A stretch of DNA of 64,000 bases from Candidatus Thermoplasmatota archaeon (GTDB lineage Archaea > Thermoplasmatota > SW-10-69-26 > JACQPN01 > JAJPHT01). Under the pieces are notes generated by a model that saw nothing but the letters and a program-made list of their open reading frames with translations, made no database searches and had not been told where the DNA came from. Every line of letters begins with the position of its first letter. Positions within the stretch are counted from its first letter, which is position 1. The position numbers were made by a program, and so were the translations under genes. This document shows positions 8,472 through 17,399 of the stretch, in pieces. The stretch spans positions 1 through 64,000 of the forward strand of contig DATLGO010000050.1 in the NCBI GenBank assembly GCA_035540375.1. The letters run 5' to 3'.

Positions 8472-10631
8472 GGGGCGCCAGAAGCCTCGCACCTCGGCCA
8501 GGAGATCGCGGGCGACCCGCGGCTCGAACCCGTCGGGATACGCGTCCCGGTATGAGCCCCACGCGAACCGCTTGTCCATGAGCACGACGACGCCCCGGTC
8601 CCCGGGGCCACGGATGAGACGACCCGCGGCCTGGAGAACGCGGGACATCGTGGGATAGACGTAGGCGTAATTGCGGCCGTTGGCCTTCCCGAACTTCTGC
8701 TCGTAGTACGCGATGAGGCTCTGCACCTCGAGCGTGGGCGCCGCGAACGGCAGACCCACCACGACGACGCCTTTGAGGAGGTTGTTCTCGTAATCGTAGC
8801 CCTCGCTGAGGCTCCCTCCTTGGACGCCCATGAGAAGCGCGTCCGCGGGATCGTCGCGCAGGCGCGCGACGAGCGCCTGCTTCTCGCTCTTCCCGAGCTC
8901 CCGCGCCTCGACGACGAGGGGCTTCGCGAGCTTGTCGCCGATGCGAAGGCGGACCTCTTCGAGGATGCCGTAGCTCGGGAAGAACGCGGCGACGTTGCCC
9001 GGGATCGCGTCCGCGACGCCCGCGAGGCGCGTGGCGATGCGGTCGTACATCTCGGGCGAGCGCTCCTGGTAGGACGTCGTCACGTCGCCGTCCACGAGGA
9101 CGAGGCGGTTCTCGCGGGGAAACGGCGAGCGGTACGCCTTGAGGACCGCGCGCGCGTCCCCGAGCCCGAGAACGTCGCGCGTCATCTCCATGGGATGGAG
9201 CGTTCCGCTCATGATCACGGAGGCGTGGACGCCCTCGAACACGGGACGCGCCAGCACCGACGGATCGAGCACGAGATACTGCAGCGTCGGAGCGGGGTCG
9301 CGTTTCCACACGCGCGCGAGGCCGCGGCGCTCGATGCGCCAGTTCGCGAGGAACTCGCGCAGGGTGTCGATGCCCCGCGGCCCTTCCTTCTTCTCCTTCT
9401 CGTACGCGGCGCCGGCGGCCTCGAGCTCGTCGACGAGCCCGTCGTAGTCGACGCCCGCGAGCGAGAGGCCCCGCACGCGCCCGAGGTGCTTGGAGACGCG
9501 TTCCATGAACTCGTCGCGCGGAACGAGCCGCTCGGCGCCGGCGAATCCCCGCTTCTCGTCCGCGAAGGCCATGAGGACGTCGTTCCCGACCTTCTTCGGC
9601 GCCTCCGCGAGGTCCGGCAGCAGGTCCTTGAGCGATTCGACGAGGCGCGCGACGCGCGAGGCGTCGATGTCCATGAGCTCGTCGATCGCGTTCGCGATCG
9701 CGTGCTCGTTCAGCTCGAGCGTGAGATGGTCGCGGATGCGATCGGGCAGGTTGTGCGCCTCGTCGACGACGAGGATCACGTCCGAGAGATCGATCTTGAG
9801 GCGCTCCGCGATGCCCGATCTCAGGTCGCTGAAGAAGTAGTTGTAGTCGCACACGACGACGTGCGCCTGCGCGGCGACGTCGAGGGCGGCCTGGTGGGGA
9901 CATACCTCCATGTCCGTCGCGACGATCACCGCGTGCTCGACGTGGTGGATGTCCTTCTTGAGAAGCTTCACGGCCGCGCCGTTGGGATTCTCCCAGTAGC
10001 GGCACTCGCCGCTCACCTGCTGGCGATGGCAGAATTCCGAGAACCGGCGCGAGAACATCTCGCGGGCCTCGCGGCGGGGGCACATGTCCTGCTTGCCGAT
10101 GACGTCGCTCACGACGAAGGGGACGCCGGACTTGCGGCGCATGTCCTTCAGCGTGTCGACCGCGAGGCGATGCTGGGACTGCTTGGAGGTGAGGAAGAAC
10201 ACGCGCTTGCGGTGCTTCAACGCGTACGCGACGAGCGGCGCGAGCGTGGAGACGGTCTTCCCGAGGCCCGTCGGCGCCATCGCGACGAGATGCCCGCCGC
10301 GCTCGGCCGTCTCCTTCACGTCGGCGATGAGCGCGCGCTGCCCTTCTCGGACGCTCGCGTAGGGAAAGAGGTCGAGGCCTGCGGGGACCTCGAGGGTCGC
10401 GGGCGCCATCGGCTCCCTCGGCTGCGGTTCGCGACGCGCCGGCGCCGCCGCGCGCGGAAGCGCGGCCTGCCGGGCCCGCGCGGGCCGCGCGACGGGCATC
10501 GCGCCCTCGCAGCGGGGACACACCGCGTGGTCGCTCCCGGCCCGACGTTTGAGGAGCCCCTTGCACGTCGGGCAGAACACGCTGCCCCCAACCGGGGGAT
10601 CCGGCATAAAGGACGCGGGGGGAGTGGGCAC
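8451..10631 (-). CDS. XPD/Rad3-family iron-sulfur DNA helicase with N-terminal zinc ribbon
   Basis: 726 residues. Superfamily 2 helicase that unwinds DNA 5'-3' in repair or transcription. Walker A APTGLGKT at 119-126, DEAH box VVDEAH at 288-293, SGTL at 475-478, and motif VI QAAGRLIRGPGDRG at 667-680. Four cysteines between motifs I and II (C184, C201, C210, C244) match the 4Fe-4S cluster of XPD/DinG helicases. Unusual: residues 18-42 carry CPTCK...CPRCE (C20, C23, C38, C41), a rubredoxin-like zinc ribbon joined by a basic Ala/Pro linker, absent from the roughly 550-650-residue archaeal XPDs I know. An internal start after the linker (MAPATLEVPAG, residue 75) would drop the ribbon, but the cysteine spacing is too regular to be chance. 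Confidence 0.92.
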   Translation of the reverse strand: MPTPPASFMPDPPVGGSVFCPTCKGLLKRRAGSDHAVCPRCEGAMPVARPARARQAALPRAAAPARREPQPREPMAPATLEVPAGLDLFPYASVREGQRALIADVKETAERGGHLVAMAPTGLGKTVSTLAPLVAYALKHRKRVFFLTSKQSQHRLAVDTLKDMRRKSGVPFVVSDVIGKQDMCPRREAREMFSRRFSEFCHRQQVSGECRYWENPNGAAVKLLKKDIHHVEHAVIVATDMEVCPHQAALDVAAQAHVVVCDYNYFFSDLRSGIAERLKIDLSDVILVVDEAHNLPDRIRDHLTLELNEHAIANAIDELMDIDASRVARLVESLKDLLPDLAEAPKKVGNDVLMAFADEKRGFAGAERLVPRDEFMERVSKHLGRVRGLSLAGVDYDGLVDELEAAGAAYEKEKKEGPRGIDTLREFLANWRIERRGLARVWKRDPAPTLQYLVLDPSVLARPVFEGVHASVIMSGTLHPMEMTRDVLGLGDARAVLKAYRSPFPRENRLVLVDGDVTTSYQERSPEMYDRIATRLAGVADAIPGNVAAFFPSYGILEEVRLRIGDKLAKPLVVEARELGKSEKQALVARLRDDPADALLMGVQGGSLSEGYDYENNLLKGVVVVGLPFAAPTLEVQSLIAYYEQKFGKANGRNYAYVYPTMSRVLQAAGRLIRGPGDRGVVVLMDKRFAWGSYRDAYPDGFEPRVARDLLAEVRGFWRPSAGLPR

Positions 10632-10673
10632 GCGCGCCGAACGTGGCGCGGCGCCTTCAGGCGTCTCCCGAGG

Positions 10674-11399
10674 TCACCCGCCGACGGCGGCCACGCGCGC
10701 CGCGAGGTCCGCGGGCGAGAACGGGCCGCCGCGCGAAAGCCGGTCGACGAGGTCCACGACCGGGCCCTTCCGGACGCGGTCGAGCGCGGCGTCGCGGTCG
10801 AGGCCGCGCACGAGCGCGAGATCGCGCGTCGTTTCGAGGAACCTGAGCACGTCCCGCACGACCGCCGGGATGCGGGCCGCGACCTCGGCCGCAGCGAAGG
10901 AATCCGTGTAGGTCGCGGCGAATCCCGCCCGGTCCGCGGCGTCGGGCGCGAACGCGTCCGGGCACTTCGCGGACCAGGCGGCCGCGGTGCCTCGAATGAG
11001 CACGGGATACGCCCGACAGACGGCGGGCCGTTCCTCGTAGGCGCCGCAGAGCACGACGGTGCCGTCCTCGCGCGGACGCACGGGCGGCGGGAACTCGGAG
11101 GCAATGCGCGAGACGTGGAGCGGGCACGCGCGCGTCGCGAGCTCCCAGACGAGGACGATCACCTGCTCGCGATCGATCGCGACGAGCGAAGGGACGAAGG
11201 CAATCGGGACGCCGCGACGTTCGGCGGCGTCCATCATGCGTCCCCGCTCCCAGCTCCAGACCGGGAGCCCCGCCCTCGTGGGGAGACCGTAGAGGCCGAA
11301 AGGCGCGAGCGTGTCGAAGGAATCGGGCCACGCAGGCGCGTCGCGCTCCTCCAGGTTGAGGCAGCACTTGCCGCAAAGCGTGCACGCGAACGCCGTCAC
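10674..11399 (-). CDS. YkgJ/Fe-S-cluster-like cysteine protein (second of a pair)
   Basis: 241 residues starting at GTG 11399, whose GTGA overlaps the stop of the upstream paralogue, so translation is coupled. Opening FACTLCGKCCLNL is the CxxCxxCC signature of the YkgJ-like zinc/iron-chelating family; CPLHVSR and a later ERPAVCRAYPVLI supply further cysteines in the expected order. A long helical C-terminal part (about residues 130-241) ends in a YTDSFAAAE...DLAARVAAVGG region. Family role is poorly known (metal chelation, possible Fe-S binding). A frame extending further upstream to 12047 is a shadow of the neighbour. Confidence 0.85.
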   Translation of the reverse strand: MTAFACTLCGKCCLNLEERDAPAWPDSFDTLAPFGLYGLPTRAGLPVWSWERGRMMDAAERRGVPIAFVPSLVAIDREQVIVLVWELATRACPLHVSRIASEFPPPVRPREDGTVVLCGAYEERPAVCRAYPVLIRGTAAAWSAKCPDAFAPDAADRAGFAATYTDSFAAAEVAARIPAVVRDVLRFLETTRDLALVRGLDRDAALDRVRKGPVVDLVDRLSRGGPFSPADLAARVAAVGG

Positions 11400-12037
11400 G
11401 CGCGAGCCTCCTCGAGGTCGGCCGCGTCCACGAGGCGGCCCGAGGCGAGCGCGCGCGCGAGCGCTTCGCGCGGGAGCGCATGGCGCGGCGCGACGAGGCC
11501 GCGCGCCTCGAGGCGCTGGAGGCGCTCGACGGCCTCGGCGGGCGCGCGCCTCGCGGCGATGGCCGCGGGCATGCACGCGGCGTACGCCTTCGGCCAGTCG
11601 CCGTTTCCCGGCTCGAAGGCCGCGTCGCACGAGGCGCTCGCGGTCCAGCCGCCCCTGCTGTGCCGGAGCGGATACGCGCGGCACGCGGTGGGCCTGCGGT
11701 CGTAGATGCCGCAGCGATTGTCCTCGCCGACGAAGGGGCAGACGTCGTGCTCCGCCTCCCACGCGAAGGCCACGAGGCCCAGACGCTCGTCGAGGGCCGC
11801 GAGCGAGGGGCGGAAGGCGAGCCCGAACCCCCGGCGCTTCGCCTCCGCGAGCATGACGCGCCGTTCCTCGCTCCACACGGCGAGGCCTCCGCGCGACGGC
11901 AGGAGGTAGAGCCCGAAGGGGGCGAGGTCGTCGAAGGCCGCCGGCCAACGGGGGTCGGGGAGGTCGACGAGGTGACGGCAGCAATGGCCGCATCCGTTGC
12001 ACGCGAAGCGCGCTCCGGCCGTCCCGACGGGGATCAC
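11396..12037 (-). CDS. YkgJ/Fe-S-cluster-like cysteine protein (first of a pair)
   Basis: 213 residues. FACNGCGHCCRHL near residue 11 is the CxxCxxCC cluster, followed by DVCPFV, NRCGIYDRRPTACRAYPL, all typical of the YkgJ family. The downstream paralogue overlaps its stop by 4 nt. The two share DDLAPFGLY(L/G)LP(S/T)RAGL(A/P)VWS(E/W)E, so they arose by tandem duplication. A third relative lies at 21272-21964. Enzymatic activity unknown; an internal C-terminal helix rich in Arg/Glu may be an interaction arm. Confidence 0.87.
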   Translation of the reverse strand: MIPVGTAGARFACNGCGHCCRHLVDLPDPRWPAAFDDLAPFGLYLLPSRGGLAVWSEERRVMLAEAKRRGFGLAFRPSLAALDERLGLVAFAWEAEHDVCPFVGEDNRCGIYDRRPTACRAYPLRHSRGGWTASASCDAAFEPGNGDWPKAYAACMPAAIAARRAPAEAVERLQRLEARGLVAPRHALPREALARALASGRLVDAADLEEARA

Positions 12038-12060
12038 GTCCGCTCATCGGGCGGTCGCGC

Positions 12061-12627
12061 TCAAGTAGGTTTCGAGCCCGCGAGGAATCCCGCGAAAGCG
12101 TCGAGCGCGCGGCCGCGGTGGCTCAGCCGGTTCTTCGTTTCGGTGGGAAGCTCCGCGAACGTGAGCGACTGGCCCTGGGGCACGAAGACCGGGTCGAAAC
12201 CGAATCCGAGGCCTCCGTCGCGGGCCGTCTCCGCGATCACGCCCTTCGAGATGCCCGTGAAATAGCGCTCGCCCGCTTCAGGCGACCAATATCCGATCAC
12301 GGCCTCGAATCGCGCGGTGCGGTCCGGCGCGCCTTCGAGGAGCTTCAGGATGCCCGGGACGCCGATGGTCTTGAGCGCGTGCGCGCTGTAGACGCCCGGG
12401 AATCCCTTGAGCGCGTCGACGAAAAGCCCCGCGTCGTCGACGAAGAACGGCTCGTCCACGATCTTCCGGGCCGCGGCCACTTTGCCGCGCGCGACCTCCT
12501 CGAGCGTATCGGCCTGGAGTTCCGGGAGGTCGAGGGTCCGCATCACGCACGCGTGGCCAAGGCGCGCAAGCAGGGCCGAGGCTTCGCGGTGCTTGCCCGC
12601 GTTCCCGGTGACGAAGTGGATCCGCAC
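12061..12627 (-). CDS. rdgB: RdgB/HAM1 non-canonical purine NTP pyrophosphatase
   Basis: 188 residues, full length for the ITPase family, which hydrolyses dITP, ITP and XTP to monophosphates and so keeps deaminated purines out of nucleic acids. Motifs: FVTGNAGKHREA at the N-terminus (nucleotide binding), FFVDDAGLFVDALKGFPG around residue 62 with the catalytic Asp pair, GGLGFGFDPVFVP around residue 140, and KNRLSHRGRAL near residue 165. It starts 1 nt after the Kae1-Bud32 stop and is the last gene of the tiaS operon. Confidence 0.95.
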   Translation of the reverse strand: MRIHFVTGNAGKHREASALLARLGHACVMRTLDLPELQADTLEEVARGKVAAARKIVDEPFFVDDAGLFVDALKGFPGVYSAHALKTIGVPGILKLLEGAPDRTARFEAVIGYWSPEAGERYFTGISKGVIAETARDGGLGFGFDPVFVPQGQSLTFAELPTETKNRLSHRGRALDAFAGFLAGSKPT

Positions 12628-12628
12628 C

Positions 12629-14269
12629 TCACGTCCCCCGGTAGCGTCCCCTGCGCGCGATCTCCTCCACCTTCTCCTCGACCGCCCTCGTGCCGCCCCC
12701 CGCGCGGTAGCCGTCGAGGACCCGGGCGAAGGCGTCGGGGATGTCGGCGTGGGTCGCCGTGAGTCCCTCCATGAGGACGTGGAGGTCCACGCCCTTCGCC
12801 TCGTCCTCGTCCGTGGGGGACGCGAGGCCGAAGTCGATGAGCGCGAGCGCGCCGTCGGGCTGGACGAGCACGTTCGAGGTCGTGAGGTCGCCGTGGACGA
12901 GATGCGAGGCGTGGAGCCTCGCGCACGCCTCGCCGAGCGCGCGCAGGAGCCCCTCGGCGCGCGCGGGCTCGCGGTGGAGCGTCTCCTTGAGCTGCTCGCC
13001 TTCCAGGCGCTCCAGCACGAGGAGCGATTCGGCCTCGTGCAGGTCGTACACGAGCGGCGTGCGCACGCCCGCGCGACGCGCGCCCACGAGCGCGCGCGCC
13101 TCCGCGCGGGTCCGGGCCGCGCGCAGGCTGCGGTCCAGGAGCGCGTGTCGGTATGGCTTCGGCGATCGGCGCTTCGTGATCGCCGCGCGCTCGATGAGGC
13201 GCGTCGCGGCGACGACGGCTTCGGCGCCGTGGTAGGCCCCGTCCACCGCGCCGAGGAAGACCCTCCGCTCGGGGCCGCGCCAGCTCACGGCGATGTCGTC
13301 GGTCCGCTGGCGCTGGTCCACGATCGTCTCGCTGAGATCCTTCGCGGCGTGCGCGCGCTGCATGTATCCCTGATGCGCGATCATCGCGCCGTTGTCGATG
13401 AGGAGACCCTTCGCGGGTCGGTACGCCTTGGCTCCGCGCGCCTCGGCCATCTCGCGCGTCATCTGGAAGAGGCGCTCGTTGCACGCGACGCCGCCGCCGA
13501 GCACCACCTCGTGCTTCTCGGTGTGGGCGAGGGCGCGCTCCGTGACCTCGGTGAGCATCGCGAAGGTCGTCTCCTGGATGGAGAAGCATACGTCCGCCAT
13601 CGATTCGCCCTTCGCGAGGTGGGCGCGCGCGGCGGTGAGGATGCCGCTGAAGGCCATGTCCATTCCGCGGATGCTGTAGGGGAGCTCGAGAAGCTTCGAG
13701 CCGCCCTTCGCGATCTTCTCGATCTCCGGCCCGCCCGGAAAGGGAATGCCCTCCTCGCGCGCGAACTTGTCGAGCATGTTGCCGACGCCGACGTCGAGCG
13801 TCTCGCCGAAGACGCGGTAGCGACCCTCGGTGTAGGCGATGATCTGCGTGTTGCCGCCCGAGGCGTAGAGCAGCACGGGGTCGTCGGCGGGCGTGACCGC
13901 GCGGCCGATCTCGAGGTGCGCGACGCAGTGGTTCACGCCGACGAGCGGTTTCCCGGCGGCGATCGCGAACGCGCGCGCGGCGGTCGCGGCCGTCCGCAGG
14001 CACGGGCCGAGGCCCGGGCCCTGGCTGAAGGCGACAAGGTCGATGTCGCGCGCCGCAAGCCCCGCGGTCGCAAGGGCCTTCTCGAGGATGGCGCCCGCGA
14101 CGTCCGCGTGGTGGTTTGCCGCCTCGCGTGGGTGGATGCCCCCCGACTCGGGGCGGAACATGTCGAGCGCGGAGGCGAGGATCTTCGGATCCCGGCCGTC
14201 CTCCCGCGTCTCCTCGACGATGCCCACGCCGAACGTGTGGGCGGTTCCTTCGATCCCGAGGACCTTCAT
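12629..14269 (-). CDS. Kae1-Bud32 fusion (KEOPS tRNA t6A synthase and kinase)
   Basis: 546 residues. The first 325 residues are Kae1/TsaD: metal-binding H114 and H118 in NHCVAHLEIG, ASGGNTQ at 136-142, and IDNGAMIAH near 291-299. Residues about 345-546 are Bud32, an RIO-like small kinase with HGDLTTSNVL (HGD at 459-461) and IDFGLA (DFG at 479-481). Together with other KEOPS subunits they make N6-threonylcarbamoyladenosine at tRNA position 37. The fused form is known in several euryarchaea. ATG 14269 overlaps the tiaS stop (ATGA, 14266-14269), so translation is coupled; a longer frame reaching 15586 is a shadow of tiaS. Confidence 0.96.
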   Translation of the reverse strand: MKVLGIEGTAHTFGVGIVEETREDGRDPKILASALDMFRPESGGIHPREAANHHADVAGAILEKALATAGLAARDIDLVAFSQGPGLGPCLRTAATAARAFAIAAGKPLVGVNHCVAHLEIGRAVTPADDPVLLYASGGNTQIIAYTEGRYRVFGETLDVGVGNMLDKFAREEGIPFPGGPEIEKIAKGGSKLLELPYSIRGMDMAFSGILTAARAHLAKGESMADVCFSIQETTFAMLTEVTERALAHTEKHEVVLGGGVACNERLFQMTREMAEARGAKAYRPAKGLLIDNGAMIAHQGYMQRAHAAKDLSETIVDQRQRTDDIAVSWRGPERRVFLGAVDGAYHGAEAVVAATRLIERAAITKRRSPKPYRHALLDRSLRAARTRAEARALVGARRAGVRTPLVYDLHEAESLLVLERLEGEQLKETLHREPARAEGLLRALGEACARLHASHLVHGDLTTSNVLVQPDGALALIDFGLASPTDEDEAKGVDLHVLMEGLTATHADIPDAFARVLDGYRAGGGTRAVEEKVEEIARRGRYRGT

Positions 14270-15633
14270 CGGGCCTGCATGGCGGGTTCTGCTGAAAGGG
14301 GTTGCGGCGACCTCCCCAGGCGCCTGAGCGGCATCGCGAGGTGGCGTCGCGCCCTGGCGGGCGCCTCGTGCCACCCGAGCGGGACCCGGCGGGGCTCGTC
14401 CGACCACGTCGCCGCCTCCTCGCCCGCCTTGGCCCCGCATCCCTTGCACCGGTGGCCCGCCCCGCGCCCGGCGCTGTGCATGCTGCGGTCGCAGGCGCTG
14501 CACCGCGGGTTCGCGACCTTGACGCGCCGCGGGGCGAGCGCGTCGATGCGCAGCTTCTCGAGGCCGAGCGTGAGCCCGTTGTCGGGCGCCGCATGGAGTC
14601 CTCCGCAGGCGATAAGCGCGTCCCCCGGCCGGAGCGCCATGACGATGTCGCGGAGCGCGCGCGTCGGCGCGTAGGCGGCGAGCGTGACCCGGGCCCCCTC
14701 GTCGCCGAAGGCCACAAAGGCGTGGCCGCCGGCGCGCCACGGCTCGCCGAGGACTCGTCCCGGCATCCGCGCGCTCGCGAGCGCGCGGGCTTCGGACGGT
14801 CGGAGGTCGACGAGGTGCTCGTCGGTCGCCTGGTTGGTCTCGAAGAGCGTCCACTCGGCGAAAGATTCGCCCACGAGCGTCGCGAGCGCGCGGGGGAGCG
14901 CGTCGGGATCGTCGCCCCTCAAGCCCGCGAGGACGGGACACGGCGACGAGGGCACGCACACCACCTCGTCGTTCACGTCGTCGTAGGAATCGAACGTGCT
15001 CGGGAAGGCGCGTCCGATCGCGGCGACGGAGGCCTCCGACACGTCGCGGGGCGATCCCCAGCGCGGCTTCGCGCGGTACGCGATGGCCTCGAAGGTGCGG
15101 TCGAGCGGCGTCCAGGCAAGGGCCGCCGCGGCGCCGATGAGTCCGCGTCCTCCCTTGAGTCCCGAGTACCGGGCCCCGGCGGCTTCGAGCGCCGCGCGCG
15201 CGTCGCCGAGCGGCACGATGTCCGTGACGGCGCGCTCGTAGAACGCGCGCGGCGGCCGCGCGCGCGAGACGACCCAGCCCGGCTCCGTGCCCTCGGCGTC
15301 GGTCCGGGCCCATTCGGCGAGGACCGCGCCGAGCCGCTCGAACGCCTCGTCGGGATCCACGGGGTCGTCGGGGGCGGCGCGCGCGTAGGCATGTCGCCTG
15401 CCGGCGGGAAGCGAGGCCGCGACCGCGATCGGGTCGCCCGCGCCGCGGCCGAGTGCGAGCGCGAGCGCGGCGTTGCCGCGCGTCTTCCACGGAACGTTCG
15501 GGTTCAGGCGCACGAGGCGCGGAAGGCCGACGGGATCGCATTCGGGGAAGGCTTCGAGGACGCGGTTCACGAGGAACGTGCTGCACATCCCGTCGCGCGC
15601 GTCGGTGTCGTCGAACGCGAGGTGGAAGGGCAC
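14266..15633 (-). CDS. tiaS: TiaS, tRNA(Ile2) agmatinylcytidine synthetase
   Basis: 455 residues from GTG 15633. TiaS joins agmatine to C34 of the AUA-reading tRNA(Ile), an archaea-specific modification. Seen: HLAFDDTDARDGMCSTFL at the N-terminus, GLPRLVRLNPNVPWKTRGN at about residues 36-54, a GLKGGRGLIGA loop, an OB-fold-like region (GRVLGEPWRAGGHAF) and a C-terminal zinc ribbon CSACDRSMHSAGRG...CKGCG. Ordering agrees with the known protein. It heads the operon with kae1-bud32 and rdgB: two of the three act on tRNA anticodon-loop modification. A TATA box at 15658-15666 implies an almost leaderless mRNA. Confidence 0.96.
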   Translation of the reverse strand: MPFHLAFDDTDARDGMCSTFLVNRVLEAFPECDPVGLPRLVRLNPNVPWKTRGNAALALALGRGAGDPIAVAASLPAGRRHAYARAAPDDPVDPDEAFERLGAVLAEWARTDAEGTEPGWVVSRARPPRAFYERAVTDIVPLGDARAALEAAGARYSGLKGGRGLIGAAAALAWTPLDRTFEAIAYRAKPRWGSPRDVSEASVAAIGRAFPSTFDSYDDVNDEVVCVPSSPCPVLAGLRGDDPDALPRALATLVGESFAEWTLFETNQATDEHLVDLRPSEARALASARMPGRVLGEPWRAGGHAFVAFGDEGARVTLAAYAPTRALRDIVMALRPGDALIACGGLHAAPDNGLTLGLEKLRIDALAPRRVKVANPRCSACDRSMHSAGRGAGHRCKGCGAKAGEEAATWSDEPRRVPLGWHEAPARARRHLAMPLRRLGRSPQPLSAEPAMQAR

Positions 15634-15657
15634 GCGGCGACGAGGGCCGGGATGGAC

Positions 15658-15666
15658 GATAAAGGA
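15658..15666 (-). promoter_or_regulatory. TATA box of the tiaS operon
   Basis: Minus-strand CCTTTATCG centred about 29 nt upstream of the tiaS GTG start, in the 80-nt gap before the next gene's end. Confidence 0.6.
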
Positions 15667-15715
15667 GAGGAGAAAAGGGGTCGGGCCCGGCGGCGCGCCG
15701 GGCCCTGGCGATCGC

Positions 15716-17251
15716 TCAGTGCTCGTGGCCGGCGTCGTCGACGTCGTCGGCGACTTCCTCGAGGATCGCGCGGTCGTACGTCAGGGAGTGGATCGAGACC
15801 TCCCCGAGCGCGACGAGGCCGTCGATCGTGAGCGTCCAGGCGCCGGCGATCATGGCCTCGGGGTTGACCCGGGTGTGGCTGTAGCCGTCCTCGCCCCAGA
15901 CCTGGAAGCCCGAGTCCTGCCAGGCGGCTTCACCGGCTTCGCTCGCGAAGCGGGCCGAGAGGCCGGTGGTCGTGCCGGGATTCGTGAGCGTCATGCGGAT
16001 CGCGAGCGGCGGCGTGGGCATCTTGAAATCGTACTTCTCGTGCACGCCGAGCGGGGACTGCAGACGCGCGGTGCGGTTGACGCTCTCCACGAGGCTCAGG
16101 TTGCGCCAGGCGAGGATGGGCATCGCGCCGCCGTCGAGCGTCGCGAGGACGTCCGTCGCGTGCTCGGCAACGTAGACGACGTATTCGCCCGAGCGCTCGA
16201 CCGCGATCTCGGCGACCGCGTCCTTCTCGGCGAGGTCGCCCGCGGCGATGAACTCGTCGAGGGGCCCGTACACGACGAAGCTCGCGCCGTTGAAGCGGTG
16301 CTTGTAACCCGAGGGTCCCCAGGGGTAGGCCTGGCCGTGCTTTCCGCTGCCCTGACCTTCTTCGAGCGGGCGCGAGAGCGTGAGCGTCGAGACGCCCTCG
16401 GGGACGTCGATCGCGACCGCGGTGCCGCGGGCGATCGTGACGCCTTCGAGGACGACGACGTCGGGCTTCACCTCGATGGGCGTCGCGACCGGCTCGATGA
16501 CGACGCGCTTCACCGAGAGCGTCGTGAGGTAGAGGATGCCGTCGAAGCGATCCGCGGACGCGGTGACGTCGACCGCGCCCGCCGCGAGGTTCGCGGGGTT
16601 GATGGTGCGCTCGCCCGAGGCGCCCATGACGAGGCCGGGGCCGTGCGAGGTGCCCGACTCGCCGCGGATCGTGACCGCGGGACCCGAGGCCGTGACGGCT
16701 TCGGCGACCAGGTTCTCGACGGCGCCCTCGTAGAGGATCGTCATGAAGACCGGCTGGGCCTTGAGGTTCACCGTCAGGATCTTCGAGAACGCGCCGCCCT
16801 CGTCGGCGGTCGCGATGCGGTGGTCCTGGCGGTGGACGAAGGCCTTCTGGAGCTTGAGCGTGCCCGGCGCCTCCTCGGAGCGGAGGCGGAAGGAGAGCGA
16901 GCCCTCCTTCACGTCGTACACGTAGACGATGTACGCGCCCGCGACGGGCTCCACGATGTTCGCCGCCGAGACGGCGTTCGAGAGCTCGTAATAGCCGACG
17001 CGCGCGTCGGTCGGGTCGAGCACGGAGAACCTCGCCGCCGCGGCGTCGCCGGTCGGCGTGAGGAAGACCTCGAGCGCTTCGGCTCCCGGGGGCACCGGGA
17101 CGAGGTAGCCGGCCCCGGCCGTCGCGCGGCCTTCGTATTCGAACCACTCGGCGCCGAGGGCCGTGCCGGCGAAGACGAAGCCGGCGAAGCCCGCGAGGAC
17201 GGTGGCCACGGCCACCAAGGTTACCTTCGATCGCTGCATGGAGCGGATCAC
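15716..17251 (-). CDS. large secreted beta-rich protein
   Basis: 511 residues (507 if it starts at the inner ATG 17239). Signal peptide VTLVAVATVLAGFAGFVFAG followed by ALGAEWFEYEG. The rest is predicted all-beta, with at least three repeated sandwich units resembling bacterial pre-peptidase C-terminal/CARDB modules: repeated strand pairs such as GAYIVYVYDVKEGSLSFRL, GEYVVYVAEHATDVLATL and AGAWTLTIDGLVALGEVSI. Ends with an acidic/His tail DDVDDAGHEH rather than a membrane anchor. No catalytic motif. A TATA at 17272-17280 places initiation near 17250, so the message is leaderless or has a 12-nt leader. Divergent from the membrane-anchored regulator at 17400. Confidence 0.78.
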   Translation of the reverse strand: MIRSMQRSKVTLVAVATVLAGFAGFVFAGTALGAEWFEYEGRATAGAGYLVPVPPGAEALEVFLTPTGDAAAARFSVLDPTDARVGYYELSNAVSAANIVEPVAGAYIVYVYDVKEGSLSFRLRSEEAPGTLKLQKAFVHRQDHRIATADEGGAFSKILTVNLKAQPVFMTILYEGAVENLVAEAVTASGPAVTIRGESGTSHGPGLVMGASGERTINPANLAAGAVDVTASADRFDGILYLTTLSVKRVVIEPVATPIEVKPDVVVLEGVTIARGTAVAIDVPEGVSTLTLSRPLEEGQGSGKHGQAYPWGPSGYKHRFNGASFVVYGPLDEFIAAGDLAEKDAVAEIAVERSGEYVVYVAEHATDVLATLDGGAMPILAWRNLSLVESVNRTARLQSPLGVHEKYDFKMPTPPLAIRMTLTNPGTTTGLSARFASEAGEAAWQDSGFQVWGEDGYSHTRVNPEAMIAGAWTLTIDGLVALGEVSIHSLTYDRAILEEVADDVDDAGHEH

Positions 17252-17271
17252 CGACCCGCGAGCCGGGGGTG

Positions 17272-17280
17272 CGCATATAG
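17272..17280 (-). promoter_or_regulatory. TATA box of the secreted-protein gene
   Basis: Minus-strand CTATATGCG, the clearest TATA-like sequence in the divergent intergenic region; 25 nt downstream lies the start codon at 17251. Confidence 0.65.
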
Positions 17281-17399
17281 GGAGATTGGACGGCTCCTTG
17301 AATTCTCGAACCCGGCGTTGTCGCGATTCAAGGCCGCGACCACAAACCCTAAGGAGGGTTCAGGCGGCTTCAAGAAGGGAAAGTGGAGGCTCGCCACCG

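Noticed and set aside
8820-11705. Very long plus-strand open frame (961 codons) opposite the helicase and YkgJ genes
   Set aside because: It is an antisense shadow of high-GC genes: composition is Arg/Glu/Asp/Val-rich, no domain can be read, and the minus strand has three genes with clear motifs here.
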